Positions 34,755-43,111 of a stretch of DNA of 64,000 bases are shown one piece after another. Origin of the DNA: Erythrobacter sanguineus. GTDB taxonomy: Bacteria > Pseudomonadota > Alphaproteobacteria > Sphingomonadales > Sphingomonadaceae. The notes beneath the pieces were generated by a model. The model was given only the letters and a program-made list of their open reading frames with translations, searched no databases and had not been told where the DNA came from. The translations under genes and the position numbers were made by a program. Position 1 is the stretch's first letter. Every line of letters begins with the position of its first letter. The stretch covers positions 1-64,000 of the forward strand of contig CAMCUB010000017.1 of NCBI GenBank assembly GCA_945878845.1, read 5' to 3'.

Positions 34755-36614
34755 GTGCATTCCCCCACCTTGCCCCATTCTGCCCGCGCGGTTGCCAACC
34801 CTGCGGACCCGCAGATCTTGCAGGACATCGACAACGCGCAGAACCTCGTCGCGCTGTTCTTGAAGCGCGCCGACGAGAAGGGCGATGCGCCGTTCCTCGG
34901 CCACAAGACCGGCGGGCAGTGGGTGACGCAGTCGTGGCGCTCGGCGGCCGAGCATGTGTGCCTCATGGCCGAGGCGCTGCGCGGCATGGGCCTCGAGGAT
35001 GGTGACCGCGTCGCGCTCGTCTCCGAGAACCGCCCCGAGTGGTGCATCGCCGACCTCGCGATCATGGCTGCAGGCTGCATCACCGTGCCGACCTACACCA
35101 CCAACACCCGCCGCGATCACGCGCATATCCTCGACAATTCGGGCGCGCGTGCGGTGTTCGTCTCCACCGAGAAGCTGCTCGCTCCGCTGGTCGGCGCAAT
35201 CGCGCAGACCGGGCTGGTCGAGCATGTCGTCGGCATCGAGAATTTGAAGCGCCAGCAATCGGGCAGCTTCGAATATCACGACTGGGCCGCGCTCATCACC
35301 GGTGACGCCGCCGCCGCGCGCGCTGCGGTCGACGACCGCATCAGCCGGATCGAGCGCAACGAGACCGCCTGCCTCATCTACACCAGCGGCACCGGCGGCG
35401 CGCCCCGGGGCGTGATGCAGCACCACGGGTCGATCCTGTGCAATGTCTCGGGCGCAGCCGAGGTGCTGATCGAGGATTTCGGGATCAAGGACGAACGCTT
35501 CCTCTCCTTCCTCCCGCTCTCCCACGCCTACGAGCATTCGGGCGGCCAATATCTCCCCATCGGGGTAGGCGCGGAGATCTTCTACTCCGAGGGGCTCGAG
35601 AAGCTCGCCTCGAACATCGAGGAGACGCGCCCCACCATCATGGTCGTCGTCCCGCGCCTGTTCGAGGTGCTGCGCACCCGGATCATGAAGCAGGTCGAGA
35701 AGCAGGGCAAAGTCGCCAACTTCATGATGGACAACGCGATGAAGATCGCGGGCAATGCGCGCGACGGCAAGAAGCGCCTGCGCGACCGGCCGATGGACTT
35801 CCTCGTCGAGAAGACCCTGCGGCCCAAGATCCGCGCCAAGTTCGGCGGGCGGATCAAGGCGATGGTTTCGGGCGGGGCGCCGCTCAACCCTGAAGTCGGC
35901 AATTTCTTCGACGCGATGGGCCTCACCATGCTGCAGGGCTACGGCCAGACCGAGGCCGGGCCGGTGATCAGTTGCAACCGCCCGAAGGTCGGCCTCAAGA
36001 TGGACACCGTCGGTCCCCCCTTGCGCGGGGTCGAGGTTCGGATCGCCGAGGATGGCGAGATCCTGGTGCGCGGCGAGCTGGTCATGCACGGCTATTGGCG
36101 CAACGATGCGGAGACGGCGCGGACGCTCAAGGACGGCTGGCTCCACACCGGCGACATCGGCCATTTCGACCACAAGGGCCGGATCAAGATCACCGACCGC
36201 AAGAAGGACATGATCGTCAACGACAAGGGCGACAATATCGCACCGCAGAAGGTCGAAGGCATGCTGACGCTCCAGCCCGAAATCGCGCAGGCGATGGTGA
36301 GCGGGGACAAGCGGCCCTATGTCGTCGGCCTGATCGTGCCCGATGCCGAATGGGCATTGGAATGGGCGCGGGCGAACGGCGAGAAGTTCGATCTCGCCGC
36401 GCTCCAGCAGCTCCCCGCCTTCAAGAACGCGGTGCGCGCAGCGGTTGACCGGACCAATGCCGATCTCTCGGTGATCGAGAAGGTCCGCCAGATCGCCTTC
36501 GCCGACGAGGCCTTCACCATCGAGAACGAGGAAATGACCCCCTCGATGAAGATCCGCCGCCACAAGATCCGCGAGCGCTATCAGGAGCGGATCGACGGGT
36601 TGTATCGGAGCTAA
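34755..36614 (+). CDS. AMP-dependent long-chain fatty-acid-CoA ligase
   Basis: An approximately 619-residue acyl-CoA synthetase of the FadD15 type. GTG 34755 has AGGAG at 34741-34745; TTG 34749 would add two residues. The phosphate loop reads YTSGTGGAPRGVMQHHG rather than the usual TSGTTGxPKG. Other conserved parts are LSHAYEHSGGQY, MLQGYGQTEAGPVISCN, HTGDIGHFDHKGRIKITDRKKD and the C-terminal KIRR-type Lys region. It should activate fatty acids for beta-oxidation or lipid synthesis. The ligand chain length cannot be read. Confidence 0.9.
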   Translation: MHSPTLPHSARAVANPADPQILQDIDNAQNLVALFLKRADEKGDAPFLGHKTGGQWVTQSWRSAAEHVCLMAEALRGMGLEDGDRVALVSENRPEWCIADLAIMAAGCITVPTYTTNTRRDHAHILDNSGARAVFVSTEKLLAPLVGAIAQTGLVEHVVGIENLKRQQSGSFEYHDWAALITGDAAAARAAVDDRISRIERNETACLIYTSGTGGAPRGVMQHHGSILCNVSGAAEVLIEDFGIKDERFLSFLPLSHAYEHSGGQYLPIGVGAEIFYSEGLEKLASNIEETRPTIMVVVPRLFEVLRTRIMKQVEKQGKVANFMMDNAMKIAGNARDGKKRLRDRPMDFLVEKTLRPKIRAKFGGRIKAMVSGGAPLNPEVGNFFDAMGLTMLQGYGQTEAGPVISCNRPKVGLKMDTVGPPLRGVEVRIAEDGEILVRGELVMHGYWRNDAETARTLKDGWLHTGDIGHFDHKGRIKITDRKKDMIVNDKGDNIAPQKVEGMLTLQPEIAQAMVSGDKRPYVVGLIVPDAEWALEWARANGEKFDLAALQQLPAFKNAVRAAVDRTNADLSVIEKVRQIAFADEAFTIENEEMTPSMKIRRHKIRERYQERIDGLYRS

Positions 36615-36629
36615 GGGCGGCGACCCGCG

Positions 36630-37109
36630 ATGCTCGGCGCCGTCCTTGGCGCGGCCCTGCTCGCGCAGCAGGCGGCGCCGTGCCCGGTAACCTTGCCCAG
36701 CGGCATTGCGGTGCGCGGCGGCTTTGCGCCTTCGCCTGAGCTGCCCGATTTCACCATCCGCAACCGCGAGGCGAGCCACGTCTTGGTCAAGCTCGAACCG
36801 GCGACAGGCGGCGAGGATCATGTCTACTTCATCGTCTCCGGCGGCGAGATGACGATCCGCGGCGTGCCGCTCGGCAGCTATGCCGTGAGCGTTGCCGTCG
36901 GCGGGCGCTTCGGGCCGGATTGCCGGACCCTCGCCACCGCGGCGGCAATCTACCGCTTCGACGAGCCCTTCGTCTTCACGCGCATCGAGACTCACAACCC
37001 GGACGGAACGCGCGAGACCCGGATGGCCGGCCACTGGATCGAACTGGGCAACACCGACCTGAACGAAGCCGACGCGGACATGATTTCGCTCGCGGCGTTT
37101 AACGGCTGA
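36630..37109 (+). CDS. exported hypothetical protein
   Basis: A 159-residue protein with a short N-terminal leader (LGAVLGAALLAQQAA) and a mature part with two cysteines (CPVTL and DCRTL) and a beta-rich pattern such as HVLVKLEPATGG and MTIRGVPLGSYAVSVAVGG. It begins 15 bp after the acyl-CoA ligase, so it could be cotranscribed. No family is recognised. Confidence 0.7.
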   Translation: MLGAVLGAALLAQQAAPCPVTLPSGIAVRGGFAPSPELPDFTIRNREASHVLVKLEPATGGEDHVYFIVSGGEMTIRGVPLGSYAVSVAVGGRFGPDCRTLATAAAIYRFDEPFVFTRIETHNPDGTRETRMAGHWIELGNTDLNEADADMISLAAFNG

Positions 37110-37188
37110 ATGGGCTGGCCAGATTACGCATGGCGAGGGCTCGCCCGCCCGCATAGACCCGAAAGAGCAGAGGCAAGGAGATGACGGC

Positions 37189-37779
37189 ATGCGGGTACTG
37201 ACGACAGCAATGGCAGCCGCGCTTGCGTTATGCGCCAGCCTCGAAGCGCCCGCGCAGGCCGAAACCCCGGCCGCTGCTCCCGCCCCTTGGATCGCCCCCG
37301 ATTTCGCGGTGCCGACCCTGATCGAGGGGCCGGGCTTCAAGCTCGTCCCGCTCGGCCCCGCGCTGACCGAGGTGGATTACCGCGCCTACATGGCCTCGAT
37401 CCCGCACTTGCAGAAGACCTTCACCCGCACGGCCAACTGGCCGCACGAGGGCCTCACCCTCAAGGACGCGGCCCTCGACATGGAGACCGAAGCGGGCCGA
37501 TTCGACCGGCGCGAATCCTTCGCCTACGCGGTGCTGACCCCCGACGGCACCCGCGAACGCGGGTGCGTCTATGTCTACCCGAGCAAGATCGCAGGCCACG
37601 ATGCGCAGGTGCAGCTGTGGGTCACCGCCGCCGAATACGAAGCCGGGTTCGACGCGGAACTCTACACCTGGACGCAAGGCTGGCTCGCCCGCGACTGGCA
37701 GTTCAAGAACGTCGCCTACCCGGGCCGCAGCATCGCTTGGGAGCAATGGGACGCGCTGGTGGCCCAGAGCAAGGGCTGA
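37189..37779 (+). CDS. exported hypothetical protein (GNAT-like fold)
   Basis: A 196-residue protein with a clear signal peptide (AAALALCASLEAPAQA). The rest (EVDYRAYMASIPHLQKTF, ESFAYAVLTPDGTRERGCVYVYPS, GFDAELYTWTQGWLARDW) resembles a degenerate acetyltransferase-like domain annotated in other alphaproteobacteria only as hypothetical or twin-arginine pathway signal protein. No catalytic motif can be named. AAGGAG precedes the ATG. Confidence 0.75.
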   Translation: MRVLTTAMAAALALCASLEAPAQAETPAAAPAPWIAPDFAVPTLIEGPGFKLVPLGPALTEVDYRAYMASIPHLQKTFTRTANWPHEGLTLKDAALDMETEAGRFDRRESFAYAVLTPDGTRERGCVYVYPSKIAGHDAQVQLWVTAAEYEAGFDAELYTWTQGWLARDWQFKNVAYPGRSIAWEQWDALVAQSKG

Positions 37780-37797
37780 GCGGCCCCACCGCCCCTC

Positions 37798-37834
37798 CGT
37801 CACCCCGGACTTGATCCGGGGCCGGGCTCTTTCG
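37798..37834. repeat. palindromic repeat, family 2, single arm
   Basis: CGTCACCCCGGACTTGATCC (from 37798) followed by GGGGCCGGGCTCTTTC, the same family as 17161-17248. It holds a small hairpin CCCCGGACTTGATCCGGGG, and the stop codon and last codons of the minus-strand gene at 37800-38354. Confidence 0.8.
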
Positions 37835-38354
37835 ATTTTGTGACGGGTTTCATCTTGGCGGCAATCGCCTTGATATGCCCAAGCTGTTGATGCAGCCGCG
37901 ACTGCGCCTCTTCCAACTCCGCGAGCATTTCGAGCATTGAGAGCCGGGTGATCTGTCGCGGCGGCAAGCGCTTCTCGCCCTTTGCGTCAAAGGTCCTGTG
38001 TTGGATGACAATGCCGTTGCGCGTCGCCTTCACGGTACCGTGAGCGAGGAAGGCCCGCGTTTCGTAAACCCGCCCCCAGTCGGCGATCCGAGTCTGGGCC
38101 TTCGCGCCGTGGTGCCCGAAATCATGCCGGGCGATGCATGAATTCAATGCGCGAAGGCGCGTGATGGCGGCCGGGCTTCGAGCATCCTTGCAAAGAGTGA
38201 CACCGGTCTTTTCCAGCGCTTTCAGGCAATCCGCAACGGAATGTTCGGCCCGCGCGAAAACCTCGATGCAGCAGCCGCGCCATGCGCAAACCGCGACGGT
38301 CCAATCGTCCAGCCCGAAGAAGCTGATCTTGCTGACATCGAAATGCGCCGACAT
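37800..38354 (-). CDS. hypothetical protein whose C-terminus is repeat-encoded
   Basis: A 184-residue soluble protein with several Cys and His (WRGCCIEVF, CIARHDFGHHGAK) and a helical C-terminal half. No family is recognised, though the layout is like short bacterial proteins of low GC. The last residues, EPGPGSSPG, and the stop codon are encoded by the family 2 repeat. The GC content is lower than in neighbours, and no ribosome site is strong, so the gene might be acquired. Confidence 0.6.
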   Translation of the reverse strand: MSAHFDVSKISFFGLDDWTVAVCAWRGCCIEVFARAEHSVADCLKALEKTGVTLCKDARSPAAITRLRALNSCIARHDFGHHGAKAQTRIADWGRVYETRAFLAHGTVKATRNGIVIQHRTFDAKGEKRLPPRQITRLSMLEMLAELEEAQSRLHQQLGHIKAIAAKMKPVTKSKEPGPGSSPG

Positions 38355-38472
38355 TGAGATCGCTTACATGACAAGCCCTTAAGCGTTCGTCATCCACCCC
38401 GCCGCCGCCTGCAGCCGCCTCGATTGACGCTCTTCCTCCAGGGGCGTAGCTTTCCCACAGGGGGATAAGTCG

Positions 38473-39789
38473 ATGGCGGCATCGGACGACGAACGGGCGG
38501 CCATTGGCGCAGGGGCGATGCGCAAGGCGATGTGGCGGATCATCCCGCTGATCCTTGTCGCCTACCTCTTCGCCTATCTCGACCGGGTCAATGTCAGCTT
38601 TGCAGCCGCCGACATGAACGCCGATCTCGGCTTCAGCGCGACGGTCTATGGGTTGGGCGGGGGGCTGTTCTTCCTCGGCTATGCGCTGTTCGAGATCCCC
38701 TCGAACCTGCTGCTGGTGCGCTATGGCGCGCGCCAGTGGATCGCGCGGATCATGATCACCTGGGGGCTGCTCTCGGCGGGCATTATGTTCGTCACCAATG
38801 CCGAGCAGTTCTACATCCTGCGTTTCCTGCTGGGCGTGGCCGAGGCGGGGTTCTACCCGGGGGTCATCTACTATTTCTCGAGCTGGTTTCCGCCCTGCCA
38901 CCGCAGCCGGGCGGTGAGCCGCTTCTATATCGCCGTGCCGCTTGCCTCGCTGGTGATGGGCGCGGTGTCGGGCTGGCTGCTCGATCTCGACGGCACGGCG
39001 GGGCTGGCGGGCTGGCAATGGCTGTTCCTCGCGCAAGGCTTGCCGACGGTGCTGGTGGGGCTCGCGGTGTTCGTCTGGCTGCCCGACCGGCCTGCCACCG
39101 TCAGCTGGCTCACCCCGGCCGAGCTTGATTGGATCGAGGAGGAACTGGCGCGCGAGCAAAGCCTGATGGGCGCGCCGCCGAGCCACAATGTGCTGGCCGC
39201 GCTTGGCAACCCGAAGGTGCTGCTCAACGGCGCGCTGAGCTTCCTGCTGATCGGCGCGAACATCACTTTCACGCTCTCGGCACCGATGGTCCTTTCCGCC
39301 ATTGGCGGCCTCGACCGCGGCGCTGTGGGCTGGACCGTGAGCATCGGCGGTATCCTCGGCACGCTGGCAATGCTGTGGCTCGGCCATGTCGCCGACCGCC
39401 GCAGCGACCGGTTCATCTATGCGTTCTGGTGCACGGCGATCATCGCGGCCTGCTATCTGGTGATCGGGCTGGGCGGCCCGGGCTTCGTGATCGTGGCGGT
39501 CTACTTCGCTTTCGCCGCCGCCGCGCCGAGCGTGCAGATGCTGCTCTCCTCGGCCTGGCCCGAGGTGATGACCAAGGCCGAGCTGGCGGTCGGGGCGGCG
39601 GCGATCAACACCATCGCGCAGATCGGAGCCTTCTTTACCCCCTTCGCATGGGGCGCTCTGAAGGACCGGACGGGGAGTTTCGAGGTCGGGCTCTATGGGA
39701 TCGCGGCGATGGCGGGGGTCTGCGCCGGGCTGATCTGGCTGCTGCGCGCGCAGGTCCGCAGCCGCGGGGCGCTGGCCGCGGCGGACTGA
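38473..39789 (+). CDS. MFS transporter, ACS-type
   Basis: A 438-residue twelve-segment major facilitator. The loop motif after helix 2 (NLLLVRYGARQWIARIMI) and the segment GVAEAGFYPGVIYYFSSWFP match the anion:cation symporter family, whose members take up organic acids such as tartrate, hexuronates or hydroxyphenylacetate. The first segment opens with LDRVNVSFAAADMNADLG, also typical. The substrate cannot be told and no catabolic gene adjoins. Confidence 0.9.
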   Translation: MAASDDERAAIGAGAMRKAMWRIIPLILVAYLFAYLDRVNVSFAAADMNADLGFSATVYGLGGGLFFLGYALFEIPSNLLLVRYGARQWIARIMITWGLLSAGIMFVTNAEQFYILRFLLGVAEAGFYPGVIYYFSSWFPPCHRSRAVSRFYIAVPLASLVMGAVSGWLLDLDGTAGLAGWQWLFLAQGLPTVLVGLAVFVWLPDRPATVSWLTPAELDWIEEELAREQSLMGAPPSHNVLAALGNPKVLLNGALSFLLIGANITFTLSAPMVLSAIGGLDRGAVGWTVSIGGILGTLAMLWLGHVADRRSDRFIYAFWCTAIIAACYLVIGLGGPGFVIVAVYFAFAAAAPSVQMLLSSAWPEVMTKAELAVGAAAINTIAQIGAFFTPFAWGALKDRTGSFEVGLYGIAAMAGVCAGLIWLLRAQVRSRGALAAAD

Positions 39790-39847
39790 GCGCGCTTACG
39801 AAAAATTCGGGGTGGCCGCTTGCGGGGGTGCGCCCTAGTTTCGGGCC

Positions 39848-40627
39848 ATGACCACCGGCCTCGATGCGCTGAGCGACAAGGAGAAGGACGCGCTGCGGCT
39901 GCTGCTGCGCGGGCATGACGCCAAGTCCTCGGCGCGCGAGCTGGGCCTTTCGGTTCACACCGTCAACGAACGGCTGCGCGAGGCGCGGCGCAAGCTCGGC
40001 ACCACCAGCAGCCGCGAGGCCGCGCGGGTGTTGATGGCGGCGGAGCGCGACACCCCCGAAAGCCTGACGGACAAGCAATTGGGGGATGCGCGGGAGGGGG
40101 CTCCGGCGGCAGGCATGATGGCATCCGCCACCCGGCGGCCGGCAGGGACACGCTCTGCCGCGATCCTTGTGGGAGTGACCGTCATGTCGCTGATTCTTGC
40201 CGCCCTGTTCCTGCCTGCCTCGCCGCTGTCCGTCCTCGCTCCGGCTGCCGTGACCGAGACCGTCGCCGGCGCCGAGCCGGCTTCCTCCGCCCGCAGCGAG
40301 GCCGAGGCCGCCGCCCGCGCTGCCGAAGGCTTCCTCGCGCTGATCGACGAGAGCCGCTGGGCCGAAAACTACGCCGCCACCGGCGCGGAATTCCGCCGCC
40401 TCAACACGCTGGAGACGTGGAGCACAGTCTCCGCCCGCCTGCGCCCGCCGCTCGGCAAGCTGCTGACCCGCGACATCACCGGCAACGAGTATGTCCCCGC
40501 CCCGCCCGAGGGCTACCGGCTGGTCAAGTTCCGCTCGGCCTATGCGGGCGGCACCACCCAGACCGAGAGCATCAGCCTCGCGTGGGAGGACGGCGCCTGG
40601 AAGGTCGCGGGGATCGTGATCGACTGA
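39848..40627 (+). CDS. LuxR-type HTH membrane protein with DUF4019
   Basis: A 259-residue one-component protein. Residues 1-65 carry a LuxR-like helix-turn-helix (LSDKEKDALRLLLRGHDAKS, LGLSVHTVNERLREARRKLG). A single membrane segment lies at about 105-130 (SAAILVGVTVMSLILAALFL), and the C-terminal part (about 155-259) is a DUF4019 domain (FLALIDESRWAENYAATGAEF). The arrangement places DNA binding in the cytoplasm and DUF4019 in the periplasm, so it could sense the envelope directly. The target genes are unknown. Confidence 0.85.
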   Translation: MTTGLDALSDKEKDALRLLLRGHDAKSSARELGLSVHTVNERLREARRKLGTTSSREAARVLMAAERDTPESLTDKQLGDAREGAPAAGMMASATRRPAGTRSAAILVGVTVMSLILAALFLPASPLSVLAPAAVTETVAGAEPASSARSEAEAAARAAEGFLALIDESRWAENYAATGAEFRRLNTLETWSTVSARLRPPLGKLLTRDITGNEYVPAPPEGYRLVKFRSAYAGGTTQTESISLAWEDGAWKVAGIVID

Positions 40628-40643
40628 AGGGCGCGAGGCGGCG

Positions 40644-41564
40644 CTATTGCACCTCTGCCGCCTCGGCCTCCGGGTTCGGGTCGGCCATCGGGTCAGCGGC
40701 CTCCGCCTCCGCCTCTTCCTCCGCCTGCTTGCGCTCCCACTCGGCGCGGGGCAGGCGGGTGACGGTGGTGCGGGCGCGGGTGAGGCCGTCGCGGAACCGG
40801 CTGCCGGTCATGGTGTATTCCGACACGTCCTCGCGCCGCCACACCATGCCCGCCGCATCGACCTCGAAGGTGACCGCAACCGTGCCGGTGGCGGTGATCG
40901 CGGCGGACGCGGCGGCGGCCTCCTCGGGCGTGAGCGCCTCGCGGCTGATCTCGGCGACCACCAGCGCGGCGCGGGTATCCTCTTCGCGCAGGAAGGCCGG
41001 GTCGACTGGGCCGGTGCCGGTGAGGATCACCCGGCCCTCCGCCTCGCCCGCACGGGTCAGCACCACCGGCCCGAGCGCGCCCTTGAGCGCGAAGGCCTGC
41101 CCCTTGGCAATCCGCCCCGGCTGCATCCCGTAACCCGAAACCGCCTCGATCGCGGCGGGGGCATCGCAGCGGATCTGGTAGGCGGCCCAGCTGAAGGTCC
41201 AGCGCGAGCAGACCTCGCGGGGCCACTCCATTTCGGCCAGCCACGCTTCGATGCGGGCGGTGAGTTCGGGTTCGTTGAGCAGGGTCATGCGCCCGTCCGG
41301 CGCAACCCGCAGCCGCGCGGGGAACATCCAGCTTTCATTGCCGCGCACATCTTCGGGATCGTAGGGGAGCGCGTACTCGACCTCGATGCCTTCGCTTGTG
41401 GCCGCGATGATCCTCTCGGCGATGGCCTGTCGGCCGCTGGAGGAGCTGCTGCTGTCGTATTCGCCGCCCTCGGTGCTGGTTTCGTAGGCCATCGCAAGCA
41501 CATAGTCCTGCGCGGCGGCGGGCGCGGCGGCGATCAGGGCGGCGAGGGCGAGGGCGAGGCGCAT
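40644..41564 (-). CDS. exported hypothetical protein with acidic tail
   Basis: A 306-residue protein from ATG 41564. The signal peptide ends AAPAAAQ. A Ser/Gly-rich patch with six serines in a row sits near residue 40, and the C-terminus is a highly acidic helix (QAEEEAEAEAADPMADPNPE). The two cysteines of EVCSRWTFSWAAYQIRC may pair. No domain recognised. The gene follows a membrane protein gene by 8 bp. Confidence 0.75.
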   Translation of the reverse strand: MRLALALAALIAAAPAAAQDYVLAMAYETSTEGGEYDSSSSSSGRQAIAERIIAATSEGIEVEYALPYDPEDVRGNESWMFPARLRVAPDGRMTLLNEPELTARIEAWLAEMEWPREVCSRWTFSWAAYQIRCDAPAAIEAVSGYGMQPGRIAKGQAFALKGALGPVVLTRAGEAEGRVILTGTGPVDPAFLREEDTRAALVVAEISREALTPEEAAAASAAITATGTVAVTFEVDAAGMVWRREDVSEYTMTGSRFRDGLTRARTTVTRLPRAEWERKQAEEEAEAEAADPMADPNPEAEAAEVQ

Positions 41565-41572
41565 AAGGCCGG

Positions 41573-42106
41573 TCACGCCCCGCGCCACCGGCGCGCCAGC
41601 AGGGCGCCAAGCGCGAGTTCGGTCAGCGCAAGGCCGAGCGTCACGGGCGCCGCTACGCTCTCCGGCGCGGCCAGACCCGCCGCGCCGCCCGCGATGAACA
41701 CCGCGCCCAGACCGAGGAATACCGCCCCGCCATACATCACCGGGAACACGAGATAGCGCAGCCCCACCCCGATCGCGACCATCGGGATCGCGGCAAAGGG
41801 TGCCGCGTCGAGCCGCAGCCAGCCGAAAAAGAACCCTGCCAGCAGCACCGGCACGGTCGCAATCGCGATCCATTCGAGTTTCTTGCCGGGGCCTGCCGCG
41901 GGCGCCTTGAACACGAACTTGGCGACCAACTGCGCCACCGGCGCAATCGCGAGGCCGCAGACGAACAGGGTGATGAAGGCGGGTATCGGCCCGGAGAAGA
42001 AGAACGCCGCCGCCGCCGCGAGCCATGCGAGGCCGGAGACCATCACGCCTGCTCCGCCGTTTACGTGAGCGCGGCGGAGGTCGAGTTGTGCTTCGGATAG
42101 TGCCAT
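41573..42106 (-). CDS. multi-pass membrane protein of unknown function
   Basis: A 177-residue protein with about five to six membrane segments and short loops. The N-terminal MALSEAQLDLRRAHVNGGAGV resembles the start of small DUF7010-type membrane proteins, an uncertain match. It is followed at 8 bp by the exported acidic-tail gene, with which it probably forms an operon. Confidence 0.7.
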   Translation of the reverse strand: MALSEAQLDLRRAHVNGGAGVMVSGLAWLAAAAAFFFSGPIPAFITLFVCGLAIAPVAQLVAKFVFKAPAAGPGKKLEWIAIATVPVLLAGFFFGWLRLDAAPFAAIPMVAIGVGLRYLVFPVMYGGAVFLGLGAVFIAGGAAGLAAPESVAAPVTLGLALTELALGALLARRWRGA

Positions 42107-42185
42107 GGTGGTGCCCCCTGCGTTTTGGGGAGCTTAGCGGGGAAGGGGCCTGCGGCAAAGCCGCTGGCTGACGTCAGACGGGTTC

Positions 42186-42263
42186 GGCGGGCTTGGGGCC
42201 CGCCGCCCCGCTGGCCGCTCGGCGCGCTGCCGCTTCGCGGCACCGGCGGCCAGCGTGGCTGGC
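42186..42263 (-). terminator. two hairpins downstream of phaB
   Basis: GCCAGC/GCTGGC (42249-42263) and GGCGGGC/GCCCGCC (42186-42204) are perfect stems in the 169-bp gap after phaB. No T-run follows either on the minus strand, so Rho-assisted termination is more likely than intrinsic. Confidence 0.3.
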
Positions 42264-42275
42264 TGCCTGCGCGCC

Positions 42276-42998
42276 TCAGTACATATGCTGCCCGCCGTTG
42301 ATGCTCATCGTGGAGCCGGTCATGAACCCGCCGTTCTCGCTCGTCAGGAACGCCACCCCGCGCGCGATCTCTTCCGCCATGCCCAGACGCCCTACCGGGA
42401 TCTTGGCGACGATCTTCTCGAGCACCGGCGCGGGCACGGCGGCGACCATGTCGGTGTCGATATAGCCCGGAGCGATCGCGTTGACCGTCACCCCGAACTT
42501 CGCGCCTTCCTGCGCCAGCGCCTTGGTGAAGCCGTGGATGCCGCTCTTCGCCGCGGCGTAGTTGACCTGGCCATATTGCCCGGCCTGCCCGTTGATCGAG
42601 CCGATGTTGACGATCCGCCCCCACCCGCGCTCGCGCATCCCGGGGAAGGTCGCCTTGGCCATGTTGAAGCACCCGCCGAGGTTGATGCGCATGACATCGT
42701 TCCAGTCCTCGAAGCTCATCTTGTGGAGCGTGCCGTCGCGGGTGATCCCGGCGTTGTTCACGACGATGTCGATGGGGCCGAACTCTTCCGCCACCGCAGC
42801 GCAGCCCGCCTGCGTCGCGTCGTAATCGCCCACATCCCAACGCCTTGCGGGGATGCCGGTCGCCTCGGTGAAGGCCTTCGCCTTTTCCTCGTTGCCGGCG
42901 TAGTTGGCGATGACCGTGTGGCCCTGCCGCTGGAGCCGCTTACAGATCGCCTCCCCGATCCCGCGCGTTCCCCCGGTGACGATGGCTACCCGGCCCAT
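42276..42998 (-). CDS. phaB: acetoacetyl-CoA reductase
   Basis: A 240-residue short-chain dehydrogenase that reduces acetoacetyl-CoA to 3-hydroxybutyryl-CoA for polyhydroxyalkanoate synthesis with NADPH. The nucleotide motif is TGGTRGIG; the catalytic set is visible as NNAG, NIGSINGQAGQYGQVNYAA and YAAAKSG (Ser, Tyr, Lys). The stretch after the Ser is the PhaB hallmark that separates it from FabG. GGGAG precedes the ATG by 6 nt. phaA and phaC are not in the window; phaZ lies 17 kb away. Confidence 0.93.
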   Translation of the reverse strand: MGRVAIVTGGTRGIGEAICKRLQRQGHTVIANYAGNEEKAKAFTEATGIPARRWDVGDYDATQAGCAAVAEEFGPIDIVVNNAGITRDGTLHKMSFEDWNDVMRINLGGCFNMAKATFPGMRERGWGRIVNIGSINGQAGQYGQVNYAAAKSGIHGFTKALAQEGAKFGVTVNAIAPGYIDTDMVAAVPAPVLEKIVAKIPVGRLGMAEEIARGVAFLTSENGGFMTGSTMSINGGQHMY

Positions 42999-43111
42999 GG
43001 CATTCTCCCCTTTTTTACGACGCTTGCCAGAATAACCTAGCGAGCGCGTTCCCTTAGGGAAAGCGGGGAATAGCTATGCGATGACGGGGGCTTGGCGAGG
43101 CCGAACCGGCC

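Noticed and set aside
34665..37340. Very long antisense ORF (891 residues) opposite the acyl-CoA ligase
   Set aside because: High-GC coding DNA gives long open antisense frames; the sense strand has a clear family match and the antisense product has atypical His/Arg/Asp-rich composition.
42186..42263. A possible fourth copy of the CTCC stem-loop repeat after phaB
   Set aside because: Hairpins are present but the CTCC loop and TCCTCGG tail are absent.
43049..43061. TTCCCTTAGGGAA palindrome upstream of phaB
   Set aside because: Only 5-bp arms and no promoter context; likely chance in GC-rich DNA.
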